DNA of 64,000 nt from Chitinophaga pinensis. Lineage in GTDB: Bacteria > Bacteroidota > Bacteroidia > B-17B0 > Aurantibacillaceae. This document shows, piece by piece, positions 19,669 to 26,820 of the stretch (its first letter is position 1; every line of letters starts with the position of its first letter). Location: positions 1 through 64,000 of the forward strand of contig CAMCZO010000003.1 of the NCBI GenBank assembly GCA_945887955.1. Reading direction: 5' to 3'. Under the pieces are notes generated by a model. That model saw only the letters and a list, made by a program, of their open reading frames with translations, had not been told where the DNA came from and searched no databases. The position numbers and the translations under genes are program-made.

Positions 19669-20096
19669 ATGCATAAATATCTTAAATAATTATTTAAAAT
19701 ACTAAGTTATAAAATAAATTTATTTTGAATATTATAAATAAATTTAGGTTTGTTTATAACCTATATTTTTAACTTTATTTTAATAAAAAATGTAATAAAA
19801 TCCTATTTTGGGGTTAAGCAAAAAAAAATAAAGACCTTAATGAATTCATAAAATCCTTTCAAAATTAACATAAATAACTGACTTTCAGTTTATTAATAAG
19901 CAAGGCCCTGTGTTTTTCAAATAATTTTATTAATAAGTCGTTTTAACAAAATAATATTTTGGATTTCGTAAATAAGTATTTATATTTGTGTTAAATAAGT
20001 TAGTTAATATTGATTTATTAAATGCTGTACCCGGCATTATTAAATAGGGAGGAGTAGCTGAAAATCCATAAGAGTAAGCAAAAAAAAAATATAAGT
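19669..20096. other. Intergenic region with strong promoter for the downstream secreted protein
   Basis: This is a 428-base spacer between divergent genes. Its left 290 bases are AT-rich and without visible genes. The right part holds a well-formed promoter (19958-19988) and a leader hairpin: AATGCTG at 20021-20027 pairs with CGGCATT at 20032-20038 around a TACC loop (7 bp, one G-T pair). I recognise no known riboswitch in the leader of about 100 bases. Confidence 0.5.
19958..19988 (+). promoter_or_regulatory. Bacteroidota housekeeping promoter (TTTG-N19-TATATTTG)
   Basis: The -33 box TTTG at 19958-19961 and the -7 box TATATTTG at 19981-19988 are 19 bases apart. This matches the Bacteroidota sigma-A consensus TTTG-N17-23-TAnnTTTG and is the best promoter seen in the window. 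It drives the small secreted protein at 20097 with a leader of roughly 100 bases. Confidence 0.7.
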
Positions 20097-20504
20097 ATGA
20101 AAAAATTAAGTCTTATTGTTTTGTTAGCTGGTTCATTAAGCTCATTTGCTCAAGATGGAACTTCAGTTAGCGCAGGTACTGGATCTTCAGAAAAGATAAC
20201 TGCTTACGTTGGTCTTGTTCAAGATTGCATTACTAATGGTCATGCAGGTGATGCAAAAATGTTATCATTAGCTGATGAAATTAAATGTCTTTTAACTGAA
20301 GATCAAGCTATGTCAGTTGATAAGAATTTAGCTAGACCAAATGTACGTATGTCTCTTTGTCACAACGAATGGCCAGAAGTTATTACGGTTTCTAAAGCAG
20401 ATTTAGAGTTATTTGCATCAAATTTCTCAACTTATAACAAGAAATTCCCTAGCACATCTACTACTAAAGGAACAGCTCCTGAAAAAACTAAAACTACTCG
20501 TTAA
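20097..20504 (+). CDS. Small secreted protein of unknown function
   Basis: This 135-residue product has a clear signal peptide (MKKLSLIVLLAGSLSSFAQ, cleavage after AQ at residue 19). The mature part of about 116 residues has three cysteines (QDCITNG, IKCLLTED, LCHNEW) and a Thr/Lys/Ser-rich tail. I do not recognise a family. The codons are comparatively regular, the promoter is near-consensus, the leader has a hairpin, and a perfect terminator follows, so it is likely a well-expressed single-gene unit. It lies just before the polysaccharide locus but is separated from it by the terminator. Confidence 0.75.
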   Translation: MKKLSLIVLLAGSLSSFAQDGTSVSAGTGSSEKITAYVGLVQDCITNGHAGDAKMLSLADEIKCLLTEDQAMSVDKNLARPNVRMSLCHNEWPEVITVSKADLELFASNFSTYNKKFPSTSTTKGTAPEKTKTTR

Positions 20505-20527
20505 TTTACTTTAACTAGTTTTTTATT

Positions 20528-20565
20528 AAAGAGTCCGTTTCTTAATGAAGCGGACTCTTTTTTTT
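20528..20565 (+). terminator. Rho-independent terminator after the small secreted protein gene
   Basis: AAAGAGTCCG at 20528-20537 pairs with CGGACTCTTT at 20551-20560 around a 13-base loop, and the stem runs into a T tract ending at 20565. It begins 23 bases after the stop codon and should isolate the upstream gene from the polysaccharide locus. Confidence 0.85.
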
Positions 20566-20880
20566 GATTGAATTGTTTTTGTTGACTAAAAACTTCTGCC
20601 ACTTTAAATTTTTGTCTTAAGAATGTTCAAAAAGAAAAGAAAAATTTCAACGAAGCGAATACTAATTAGTTGATCGTCCTTCGGAATGTCTCATAAAAGC
20701 TCTCTCAATAACACAATAAATTTATATCCTATCGATCCTAACTTTGGCAAATCTTAAAAATTTTAACAATATTTTATTTTCTTTTACGTAAAAATTAATA
20801 ATAATCAACTTATTTTTTTTATGGCAATAAAAATTAATTAAAACCACTATAATAGCTTTATATTTGTTTAATTATTTATT
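20566..20880. other. Spacer upstream of the polysaccharide locus
   Basis: These 315 bases contain no ORF with coding character, no tRNA and no repeat that I can see. The only recognisable element is the TATATTTG box at 20859. Confidence 0.4.
20859..20866 (+). promoter_or_regulatory. Probable -7 box (TATATTTG) of the polysaccharide locus
   Basis: TATATTTG lies only 14 bases before the TTG start at 20881, so the transcript would have a very short leader of roughly eight bases. The -33 position has no TTTG. If the real start of the kinase is further in, the leader would be longer. Confidence 0.45.
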
Positions 20881-23265
20881 TTGGCAACAGTAACAAAAAA
20901 AAATACCCGTCAGGCAATTGTATCTCAAAAAGACATTAACCTTGTATTAAGGATAATAAAGTCTAATTGGTGGATACCTTTAATCATAGTCCCTATCTTT
21001 TATGCAATTGGTAATTTTTATGTTTACCGATTAACCGATATATATCAAGCATCTACTGAATTTTTATTAAAAAACAATGATGTATTTGACGAAAAAAGTG
21101 TTTTAACTGGCGATAATTTTTATTCAGCAGGAAATACTTACATCGATAATACAAATCAAATTCGTGTAATTAAGTCATACGATATGGCTGGTAAAATTGT
21201 AGATAAATTATGGCAAAAATTACAAGTATCGTATTACATTGTTGGTAAGGTTCGAACAACCGAAATATTTAACGAAATACCTTTTAGTATAGATGTTCAT
21301 GCAGCTAGTTCTATTATTTCTGAACAAATTATCGATTTTAAAATCATTAATACTAATCAGTATCAATTAGAATATTCAAAAGATGGAACAACAGTAATAA
21401 AAACTGGTAATTTTGGTGATGATTTGATCGATACTGATTTTAATTTTAATATAAAATGGTCCAGTTTTTTTATTCCAACTAACATATCAAATTATAAAGT
21501 TATTTTTTATCAATTTAAACTAAATTCTAAAGAAGAAACAATTCAGAGATTAAGAAGTGATTTAATTGTTGAAAATCCAGAGTTTACCAATATTTTAACT
21601 TTAAAATTAACAGATGTTATTCCCGAAAGAGCGGTATTAATTTTAGATACCCTTTGCAATATCTATTCCGAGAGTAAGCTAAAAAGCCGTTTTGATATTA
21701 ATGATAGAACTATTGAATATATCGACAAACAGTCAAATGAATTGTTATTTTCTTTAAAAAGTATCCAAGATACAATGGCTAATTATAAACAAAAAAAATC
21801 TATTATTAATTTAGATTGGCAGCAAACTGATTTTTTATCTAAAATTAGTCAATATGATGGTCAGCGCTCTCAGCTTCAACTTCAGTTAAATGGGCTTAAT
21901 GATTTAGAAAAATATATCATTGAGGATAAGGACCCCGTTTTTTTACCCCCCAATGCATACATCATCGAAAAAGCTGGGTTTCTAAATCAAGCCATTACCG
22001 AATTGTACACTAAACAATTGGAATTAAATCGCTTGTTAAGCTCTGCAAAAGATGATAATCCTTTAGTTAAAGATTTAAAAGGTTCTTTAAAAAGAGTTAA
22101 GCAAGATTTACTTTTATACATTAATAATACGCGTAAAGCAGTAAAGCAGCAATCTGATAATGTAAATGCTGAGATAGTAAAATATATTTCTCAAGCAAAG
22201 CAAATTCCTTCTGAGCAACAAGATGTTATCAATATCCAAAGAAGGACAGCGGTTAACGAGAAGCTTTACGAATATTTATTAGAGAAAAAAGCGAGCACCA
22301 AAATAGCCAAGGCCTCAATTGTGTCTGATGTAAAAATTGTTGAAAAACCAAGATCCTTGGGTGTTTCAACGCCAGATAAACCTAAATTAAAAAAACAATT
22401 TTTAAGCACCGGCATCTTATTTTCTTTACTAATTATATTTACACGATCTTTATTTTATCAAAAAATAAAAACAGTAGATCATTTAAAAGATTTAACTGAT
22501 TTACCTTTGATAGGCGTTTTGCCTTATGTCAAAAATGTCGATAATGAAAGTATAGTAGTCGATCAAAGTCCTAATTCTGTGATTGCAGAATCTTTTCGAA
22601 ATTTTCGAACTAATTTGCAGTATGCCAATGTTGGCTTAAATAATAAAAGTTTTTTAGTAACTTCTTTTATGCCCGGTGAGGGAAAAACATTTACCTCTGT
22701 AAATTTAGCAACTGTATTAGCTAAGTCAGGTAAAAAAACAGTGATATTAGAGTTAGATTTGCATAAACCTCGTGTTTATAAAAGATTCGGATTAGCGCCT
22801 CAGCTAACTGGCATAACCACTTATATAAATGGCGATAGTTCTTACGAAGATCTTATTTCAAAAACGCATATTCCAAATTTATATTGCATGTATTCTGGGC
22901 CCGTGCCTCCAAATCCATCAGAATTGGTGCTCTCAGAAAAAATGAAAAATTTGATTTCTAAAGCAAAAGAAGATTTTGATTTTGTTGTAATAGATACTCC
23001 GCCAGCAGGTTTATTATCAGACTCTGTCTACTTAATTGAACAAGTAGACTCTTCAATTTTTGTTTTAAATGCCAATTCGAGCACTAAAAAAGTAATTACT
23101 TTTTTAGAAAATATAATTGAAGATAATAACATACAAAATGTTTTATTAATTCTAAACGGAGTTGAGCTTAGTAAAAACAAGTACTATTATTCAGGCTATG
23201 GCTATAGCTATGGTTATGGTTATGGTTATGGTTACGGTTACGGTAAAGGGTATAAAAAAACCTAA
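20881..23265 (+). CDS. Wzz-type chain-length regulator fused to tyrosine autokinase (Wzc-like BY-kinase)
   Basis: This 794-residue inner-membrane protein controls polymerisation and export of surface polysaccharide. Residues 15-60 form the Wzz N-terminus with a membrane segment near 30-48. A large periplasmic coiled-coil region follows to about 500, then a second membrane segment near 508-522. The cytoplasmic BY-kinase has Walker A MPGEGKTF near 597-604, Walker A' ELDLHKP near 625, and Walker B VVIDTPP near 701-707. The tail carries about twelve tyrosines, mostly alternating with glycine, the autophosphorylation cluster. The start is TTG at 20881. It is the first gene of the glycan locus. Confidence 0.93.
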   Translation: MATVTKKNTRQAIVSQKDINLVLRIIKSNWWIPLIIVPIFYAIGNFYVYRLTDIYQASTEFLLKNNDVFDEKSVLTGDNFYSAGNTYIDNTNQIRVIKSYDMAGKIVDKLWQKLQVSYYIVGKVRTTEIFNEIPFSIDVHAASSIISEQIIDFKIINTNQYQLEYSKDGTTVIKTGNFGDDLIDTDFNFNIKWSSFFIPTNISNYKVIFYQFKLNSKEETIQRLRSDLIVENPEFTNILTLKLTDVIPERAVLILDTLCNIYSESKLKSRFDINDRTIEYIDKQSNELLFSLKSIQDTMANYKQKKSIINLDWQQTDFLSKISQYDGQRSQLQLQLNGLNDLEKYIIEDKDPVFLPPNAYIIEKAGFLNQAITELYTKQLELNRLLSSAKDDNPLVKDLKGSLKRVKQDLLLYINNTRKAVKQQSDNVNAEIVKYISQAKQIPSEQQDVINIQRRTAVNEKLYEYLLEKKASTKIAKASIVSDVKIVEKPRSLGVSTPDKPKLKKQFLSTGILFSLLIIFTRSLFYQKIKTVDHLKDLTDLPLIGVLPYVKNVDNESIVVDQSPNSVIAESFRNFRTNLQYANVGLNNKSFLVTSFMPGEGKTFTSVNLATVLAKSGKKTVILELDLHKPRVYKRFGLAPQLTGITTYINGDSSYEDLISKTHIPNLYCMYSGPVPPNPSELVLSEKMKNLISKAKEDFDFVVIDTPPAGLLSDSVYLIEQVDSSIFVLNANSSTKKVITFLENIIEDNNIQNVLLILNGVELSKNKYYYSGYGYSYGYGYGYGYGYGKGYKKT
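23194..23244 (+). repeat. GGTTAT-type hexanucleotide microsatellite encoding the kinase Tyr-Gly tail
   Basis: Near-perfect repeats of (TAT/TAC)(GGT/GGC) encode alternating Tyr-Gly at the C-terminus of the autokinase. Because the unit is six bases, slippage would change the number of tyrosines without shifting the frame. Confidence 0.85.
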
Positions 23266-23411
23266 GTCCTACAATTTTTATGTTATTAATTATGAGGTGT
23301 TTATATTTATTTCGAATTCCTTTTACGACATTTTTCTAGCTTATTTTTGCTTTTTCAAAGTATTTTAACCAAATTTGCTGTATTAATTGAGTAGTTTTAT
23401 TACTCGAAATC

Positions 23412-23945
23412 ATGATAGAAACTTTAATATCTTCAAAAACCAGAGTTAAGCTGCTGCTTAAATTTTTTTTAAATGCGAGCAATACTGCTTATTTAAGAAA
23501 TTTAGAAGAGGAGTTTGGCGAATCTACTAATGCAATTCGATTAGAATTAAATAAATTCGAAAAAGCTGGTTTTTTGGCTACTTCAAGTAATGGAAATAAA
23601 AAAATATTTACAGTTAATACCAAACACCCCTTATTTCCTGATATTAATCGCATCATCATGAAAATGACTGGTGTCGAATATGTTGTAGATTATATGTTGC
23701 AACGAATAGGTGATTTAGAAAAAGTGTATTTAGTTGGTAACATGAGTAAAGGAAAAGCCACACAAATTATTGATTTAGTTTTGGTGGGCGACAATCTTAA
23801 TAAAACTTTTTTAATTGAACAAATTGAAAAGGCCGAAAAAAAAATTGATAAAAAAATAAGGTACGTTCACTTTGGTTCAAGTGAGTTTGATTTATCAAGC
23901 ATCAAAGAGCAGGGCATGCACCCCTTATTAATATGGAGCAAATAA
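23412..23945 (+). CDS. Winged-helix regulator with degenerate nucleotidyltransferase-like domain
   Basis: This 177-residue protein begins with an ArsR/MarR-like winged helix (residues 1-75; LRNLEEEFGESTNAIRLEL as recognition helix, AGFLATSSNGNKKIFTVN as wing). The C-terminal 90 residues resemble a minimal nucleotidyltransferase fold: VYLVGNMSKGKATQIIDLVLVG parallels the G-S-x-x-R-G...D-x-D pattern but lacks the Ser-Arg and one acidic residue, so catalysis is doubtful. Similar proteins occur at the head of Bacteroidota polysaccharide loci, and here it lies between the autokinase and upxY. It may sense a nucleotide or sugar nucleotide; that is inference. Confidence 0.75.
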   Translation: MIETLISSKTRVKLLLKFFLNASNTAYLRNLEEEFGESTNAIRLELNKFEKAGFLATSSNGNKKIFTVNTKHPLFPDINRIIMKMTGVEYVVDYMLQRIGDLEKVYLVGNMSKGKATQIIDLVLVGDNLNKTFLIEQIEKAEKKIDKKIRYVHFGSSEFDLSSIKEQGMHPLLIWSK

Positions 23946-24020
23946 TATTTAATGTTTTTAAATAAAAGCGATTAAAGAAAAAGACATATGGTTTAAGTTT
24001 TATTCAATTAAATTTAAACA

Positions 24021-24060
24021 GCTATCTCCAACTTAGTTACTGTGACTGAGGTGGCGAAGC
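24021..24060 (+). promoter_or_regulatory. Stem-loop in the leader of the UpxY antiterminator gene
   Basis: CTTAGTTA at 24032-24039 pairs with TGACTGAG at 24043-24050 (8 pairs, two G-T) around CTG. The stem is extended by CCA/TGG (24028-24030 with 24052-24054) and GCT/AGC (24021-24023 with 24058-24060) across small internal loops. It is not followed by a T run, so it is not a classic terminator. It may be an RNA target for antitermination or a pause hairpin. Confidence 0.45.
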
Positions 24061-24188
24061 TTTAAAAAAGAGGCAATAAAAACAAAATCTGATTAAAAAT
24101 ATTTTTTAAAATAAATTTATGCTGTACTATTTAAACTATAATTTAAGCCAATTTTTTTAGATTTTATTTGGTAAAAAAGTAATATAAT

Positions 24189-24680
24189 TTGAATTGGAAA
24201 GCCTTATATGTTGCCTCTCGAGCAGAAAAAAAAGTTTGTCTGCGTCTTATTAATTTAGGGATTGAGGCCTATGTGCCATTAAAAAAAGAAAAAAAACAAT
24301 GGAGCGATAGAAAAAAAATTGTAATCAGCCCACTTATTAATGGATATGTTTTTGTAAAAACGAATGAAAAAAACAGAGACTTGGTTTTTAAATCACCTGG
24401 AGTAATTCAATACTTGAGATATAACGGAGAGGATGCTATTGTTCGTGATGTTGAAATTGACATTTTAAAAAGTATAGAAGAAAAAGGCTACTACGCAGAA
24501 GCCAAGCCATCTGAAAAATTATTACCTGGACAAAGAACTCAAATTTTACACGGGCCATTTAAAGGGATGACAGGTATTGTAGAGCATAAATCCGGAAATG
24601 AACTTTATACCATTACTCTTGAAAGCATAGGCTATACACTAAAAATAAATTTGCCAATAGAAGTGCTTATTAAAAAATAA
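24189..24680 (+). CDS. upxY: UpxY-family NusG-like transcription antiterminator
   Basis: This 163-residue NusG paralog has an N-terminal NGN domain (MNWKALYVASRAEKKV, EAYVPLKKE, INGYVFVKTN, PGVIQYLRY) and a C-terminal KOW domain near 107-140 (PGQRTQILHGPFKGMTGIVEH). In Bacteroides such UpxY proteins act in cis on the leader of their own capsule operon to allow transcription through the long locus. Its position at the start of about 39 kb of same-strand genes fits this well. The start is TTG at 24189, which gives the canonical N-terminus. A 243-base leader with a stem-loop precedes it. Confidence 0.9.
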   Translation: MNWKALYVASRAEKKVCLRLINLGIEAYVPLKKEKKQWSDRKKIVISPLINGYVFVKTNEKNRDLVFKSPGVIQYLRYNGEDAIVRDVEIDILKSIEEKGYYAEAKPSEKLLPGQRTQILHGPFKGMTGIVEHKSGNELYTITLESIGYTLKINLPIEVLIKK

Positions 24681-24719
24681 AAATTGAAAAATCAAATCAA
24701 TAATCAATCAAATCATTAA

Positions 24720-25331
24720 ATGATAGTTATTGTTGATTATGGTATAGGAAATTTAGCATCTGTTTTAAATATGTTTAAAAAGATAGGCGCTACAAATGTT
24801 TGTATCTCTAAAGATTATGCGCTTATCGAAAAAGCTACAAAATTAATATTGCCTGGAGTTGGCGCTTTTGATGCGGGTATGGATAATCTTGAAAAATCAG
24901 GATTAATCCCATTACTAAATAAAAAAGTTATTAAAGACAAAATTCCATTATTAGGTATTTGTTTAGGGATGCAATTGCTTACCAAAAAAAGCGAAGAGGG
25001 TGTAAAGCCTGGTCTTGGATGGATTGACGCAGAAACTGTAAAGTTTAATTTAGACCCATTGTTAAAATTAAAAGTGCCTCATATGGGTTGGAATTATATT
25101 AAAATTCAAAAAGAAAACCCGTTAATTGATTCAAAAAGTAAAAGCAGATTTTATTTTGTGCATTCTTATTATGTAAAATGTAGAGACGAAAGCCAATCAA
25201 TAGCAACCAGTCATTTTGGTTTTGATTTTACATGTATGGTTAATAAGGATAATATTTATGGAGCTCAGTTTCACCCTGAAAAAAGTTTAAAGTTTGGGAT
25301 GCAGGTTTTAGATAATTTTGTTAAACTATAA
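24720..25331 (+). CDS. hisH: HisH-like glutamine amidotransferase subunit for amidino sugar synthesis
   Basis: This 203-residue class I glutaminase releases ammonia from glutamine. The triad is present: Cys near 80 in LGICLGMQLL, and His and Glu near 184-186 in QFHPEKS. It is the HisH family by sequence, but it sits in a glycan locus with a HisF2-type partner (26040) and an N-acetyl sugar amidotransferase (58038). In Pseudomonas O-antigen loci such HisH2/HisF2/WbpG trios turn an acetamido group into an acetamidino group. I therefore assign it to sugar amidination rather than histidine synthesis. No his operon genes flank it. Confidence 0.85.
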   Translation: MIVIVDYGIGNLASVLNMFKKIGATNVCISKDYALIEKATKLILPGVGAFDAGMDNLEKSGLIPLLNKKVIKDKIPLLGICLGMQLLTKKSEEGVKPGLGWIDAETVKFNLDPLLKLKVPHMGWNYIKIQKENPLIDSKSKSRFYFVHSYYVKCRDESQSIATSHFGFDFTCMVNKDNIYGAQFHPEKSLKFGMQVLDNFVKL

Positions 25332-25335
25332 TAAT

Positions 25336-25361
25336 CTCGCAGAGACGCAAAGAACGCAAAG
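25336..25361. repeat. Left inverted repeat flanking the GxxExxY gene
   Basis: CTCGCAGAGACGCAAAGAAC plus GCAAAG begins four bases after the hisH stop. Its reverse complement matches 26007-26032, on the other side of the GxxExxY gene, at 23 of 26 positions by hand count. Confidence 0.8.
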
Positions 25362-25373
25362 GATTAGTGAATT

Positions 25374-25751
25374 ATGACAGAAAATGAAATTTCTAAAATA
25401 TTAGTTGATGTTTTTATTAAAGTTCACACTCAATTAGGCCCAGGGTTGTTAGAAAGTGTTTATGAAATGGCGATATGTTATGAATTAACTAAAAGAGGGA
25501 TTAATTATAAGAAGCAACAGGGGATTAATGTTTATTATGATGATATTAAATTGGATATAGGATTTCGTGCCGATATAATTGTAGAAGATAAGATAATTGT
25601 TGAACTAAAATCTATTGAACATATACTTCCTGTTCATCATAAAACCCTTTTAACATATTTAAAACTGACGGATATAAAATTAGGATTGTTAGTTAATTTT
25701 AACGTAAACCTTGTGAAAGATGGAATCGTGAGAATAGTCAATAATCTTTGA
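25374..25751 (+). CDS. GxxExxY protein (PD-(D/E)XK nuclease-like fold)
   Basis: This 125-residue protein carries the family signature GPGLLESVYE near residues 22-31 and a PD-(D/E)XK-type core: the Asp in FRADIIVEDK and ELKS downstream. The family is widespread and often scattered in Bacteroidota genomes, and its biological role is not established; nuclease activity is predicted from the fold. It interrupts what is normally an adjacent hisH-hisF pair. It has inverted copies of a GCAAAGACGC-type repeat on both sides, which suggests it arrived as a small cassette. Confidence 0.85.
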   Translation: MTENEISKILVDVFIKVHTQLGPGLLESVYEMAICYELTKRGINYKKQQGINVYYDDIKLDIGFRADIIVEDKIIVELKSIEHILPVHHKTLLTYLKLTDIKLGLLVNFNVNLVKDGIVRIVNNL

Positions 25752-25831
25752 ATTAGTGTTTATTATTCTCAAACTTTACAACAAACAACAATTAAAAATT
25801 CTAAGTAAAACTTTCCCCACTTAGGGTCTTC

Positions 25832-26034
25832 GCGAGCAAAAAACACAACATAGATGTCATTATTATTTAAAGCAAACAAAAGTTTAATTAATTATTAAAA
25901 ATTCTCACTTTGCTTACTTTGCGTCTTTGCGAACAAAAAACACAACATAGTTGTCATTATTATTTAAAGCAAACAAAAGTTTAATTAATTATATTAAAAA
26001 TTCGCACTTTGCGCACTTTGCGTCTTTGCGAGCA
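25832..26034. repeat. Tandem repeat of about 98 bp, with right inverted repeat, upstream of hisF
   Basis: Two long copies begin with GCGAGC/GCGAAC at 25832 and 25929 (periods 97 and 99), and a third partial copy begins at 26028 and ends at the hisF ATG. Each contains ACACAACATAG(A/T)TGTCATT and AAAGCAAACAAAAGTTTAAT. The module CTTTGCG..ACTTTGCGTCTTTGCGAG occurs at 26007-26032 and, slightly degenerate, at 25908-25933. This module is the inverted partner of 25336-25361. With only two full copies, no spacers and no cas genes, it is not CRISPR. Confidence 0.85.
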
Positions 26035-26039
26035 AAAAA

Positions 26040-26795
26040 ATGGCACTAAAACGAATCATGCCTTGTTTATTATACGACGGCTCTGGCTTAGTTAAAACCA
26101 TTAAGTTCAAAAACCCATCCTACATTGGCGATCCCATTAATGCTATAAAAATATATAATGAAAAAGAGGTAGATGAATTAATAGTAATTGACATTAATGC
26201 TACTAAAGAAAAACGAAAGCCAAATTTTGATAAGATAGCCGATATGGCAAGCGAAGCCTTCATGCCTTTTGCTTACGGTGGCGGCGTAAAAACATTCGAG
26301 GATTTTGCGACTTTGTACAAACTTGGCGTCGAAAAAGTGATTGTGAATTCTTTAATTCAAGAAAATCCAACATTAATTAAAAAAGTGATTGCTGATTATG
26401 GTTCTCAGGCCATTGTTGGGTGTGTAGATTTTAAAAAATTTACTTTTGGAGGGAAAAAGCCTTTTTCATACATAGGAAATAAAATTAATTATACTTTAAC
26501 GGATTATGTTAAGTATTTGTCAAATGAATTAGGTGTTGGTGAGTTGATGTTACAAAGTGTAGATAATGATGGAACGTGGAACGGTTATGATTTGGAGGTA
26601 ATTTCTAACTTATTAAATTCAATAGAAATCCCAGTGATTGCAGCAGGTGGTTGTGGCAGTGTTGATGATTTGAAAAAGGTATTGTATGGTATAAATGCTA
26701 ATGCAGCTGCTATTGGAAGTATGGCAGTGTATAGTAAAAAGGGGATGGGTGTTTTAATTAACTTTCCTGTCAGAGAAAAAATTATTGAAGAGTAA
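26040..26795 (+). CDS. hisF: HisF2/AglZ-type cyclase-like subunit for acetamidino sugar modification
   Basis: This is a 251-residue TIM-barrel protein of the HisF family. It has phosphate-binding AYGGGVK (near 80) and AAGGCGS (near 201) and the second catalytic Asp in GCVDFKK near 128. The N-terminus reads KRIMPCLLYDGSG, where histidine-pathway HisF has CLDVKDG, so the residue equivalent to the first catalytic Asp (Asp11) is Leu. This pattern fits the HisF2/AglZ group that channels ammonia for sugar acetamidino formation. It should work with the HisH at 24720 and the amidotransferase at 58038. The ATG lies inside the last repeat copy, which must supply its translation signals. Confidence 0.85.
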   Translation: MALKRIMPCLLYDGSGLVKTIKFKNPSYIGDPINAIKIYNEKEVDELIVIDINATKEKRKPNFDKIADMASEAFMPFAYGGGVKTFEDFATLYKLGVEKVIVNSLIQENPTLIKKVIADYGSQAIVGCVDFKKFTFGGKKPFSYIGNKINYTLTDYVKYLSNELGVGELMLQSVDNDGTWNGYDLEVISNLLNSIEIPVIAAGGCGSVDDLKKVLYGINANAAAIGSMAVYSKKGMGVLINFPVREKIIEE

Positions 26796-26820
26796 TGAAC
26801 TCATTACTGATAATGTAAAA

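Noticed and set aside
23162..23368. Overlapping ORF encoding a Met/Val repeat
   Set aside because: It is the shifted frame of the GGTTAT microsatellite at the end of the kinase gene and has no independent support.
24021..24060. Rho-independent terminator in the upxY leader
   Set aside because: The stem is real, but only three T bases follow before an A-rich stretch, so it does not fit an intrinsic terminator.
25832..26034. CRISPR-like array
   Set aside because: There are only two full copies, with periods of about 98 bp and no short unique spacers, and no cas genes. It is a tandem duplication.
24720..26795. HisH/HisF as part of a histidine biosynthesis operon
   Set aside because: No other his genes are near, the HisF has the HisF2-type N-terminus without Asp11, and a sugar amidotransferase is in the same locus.
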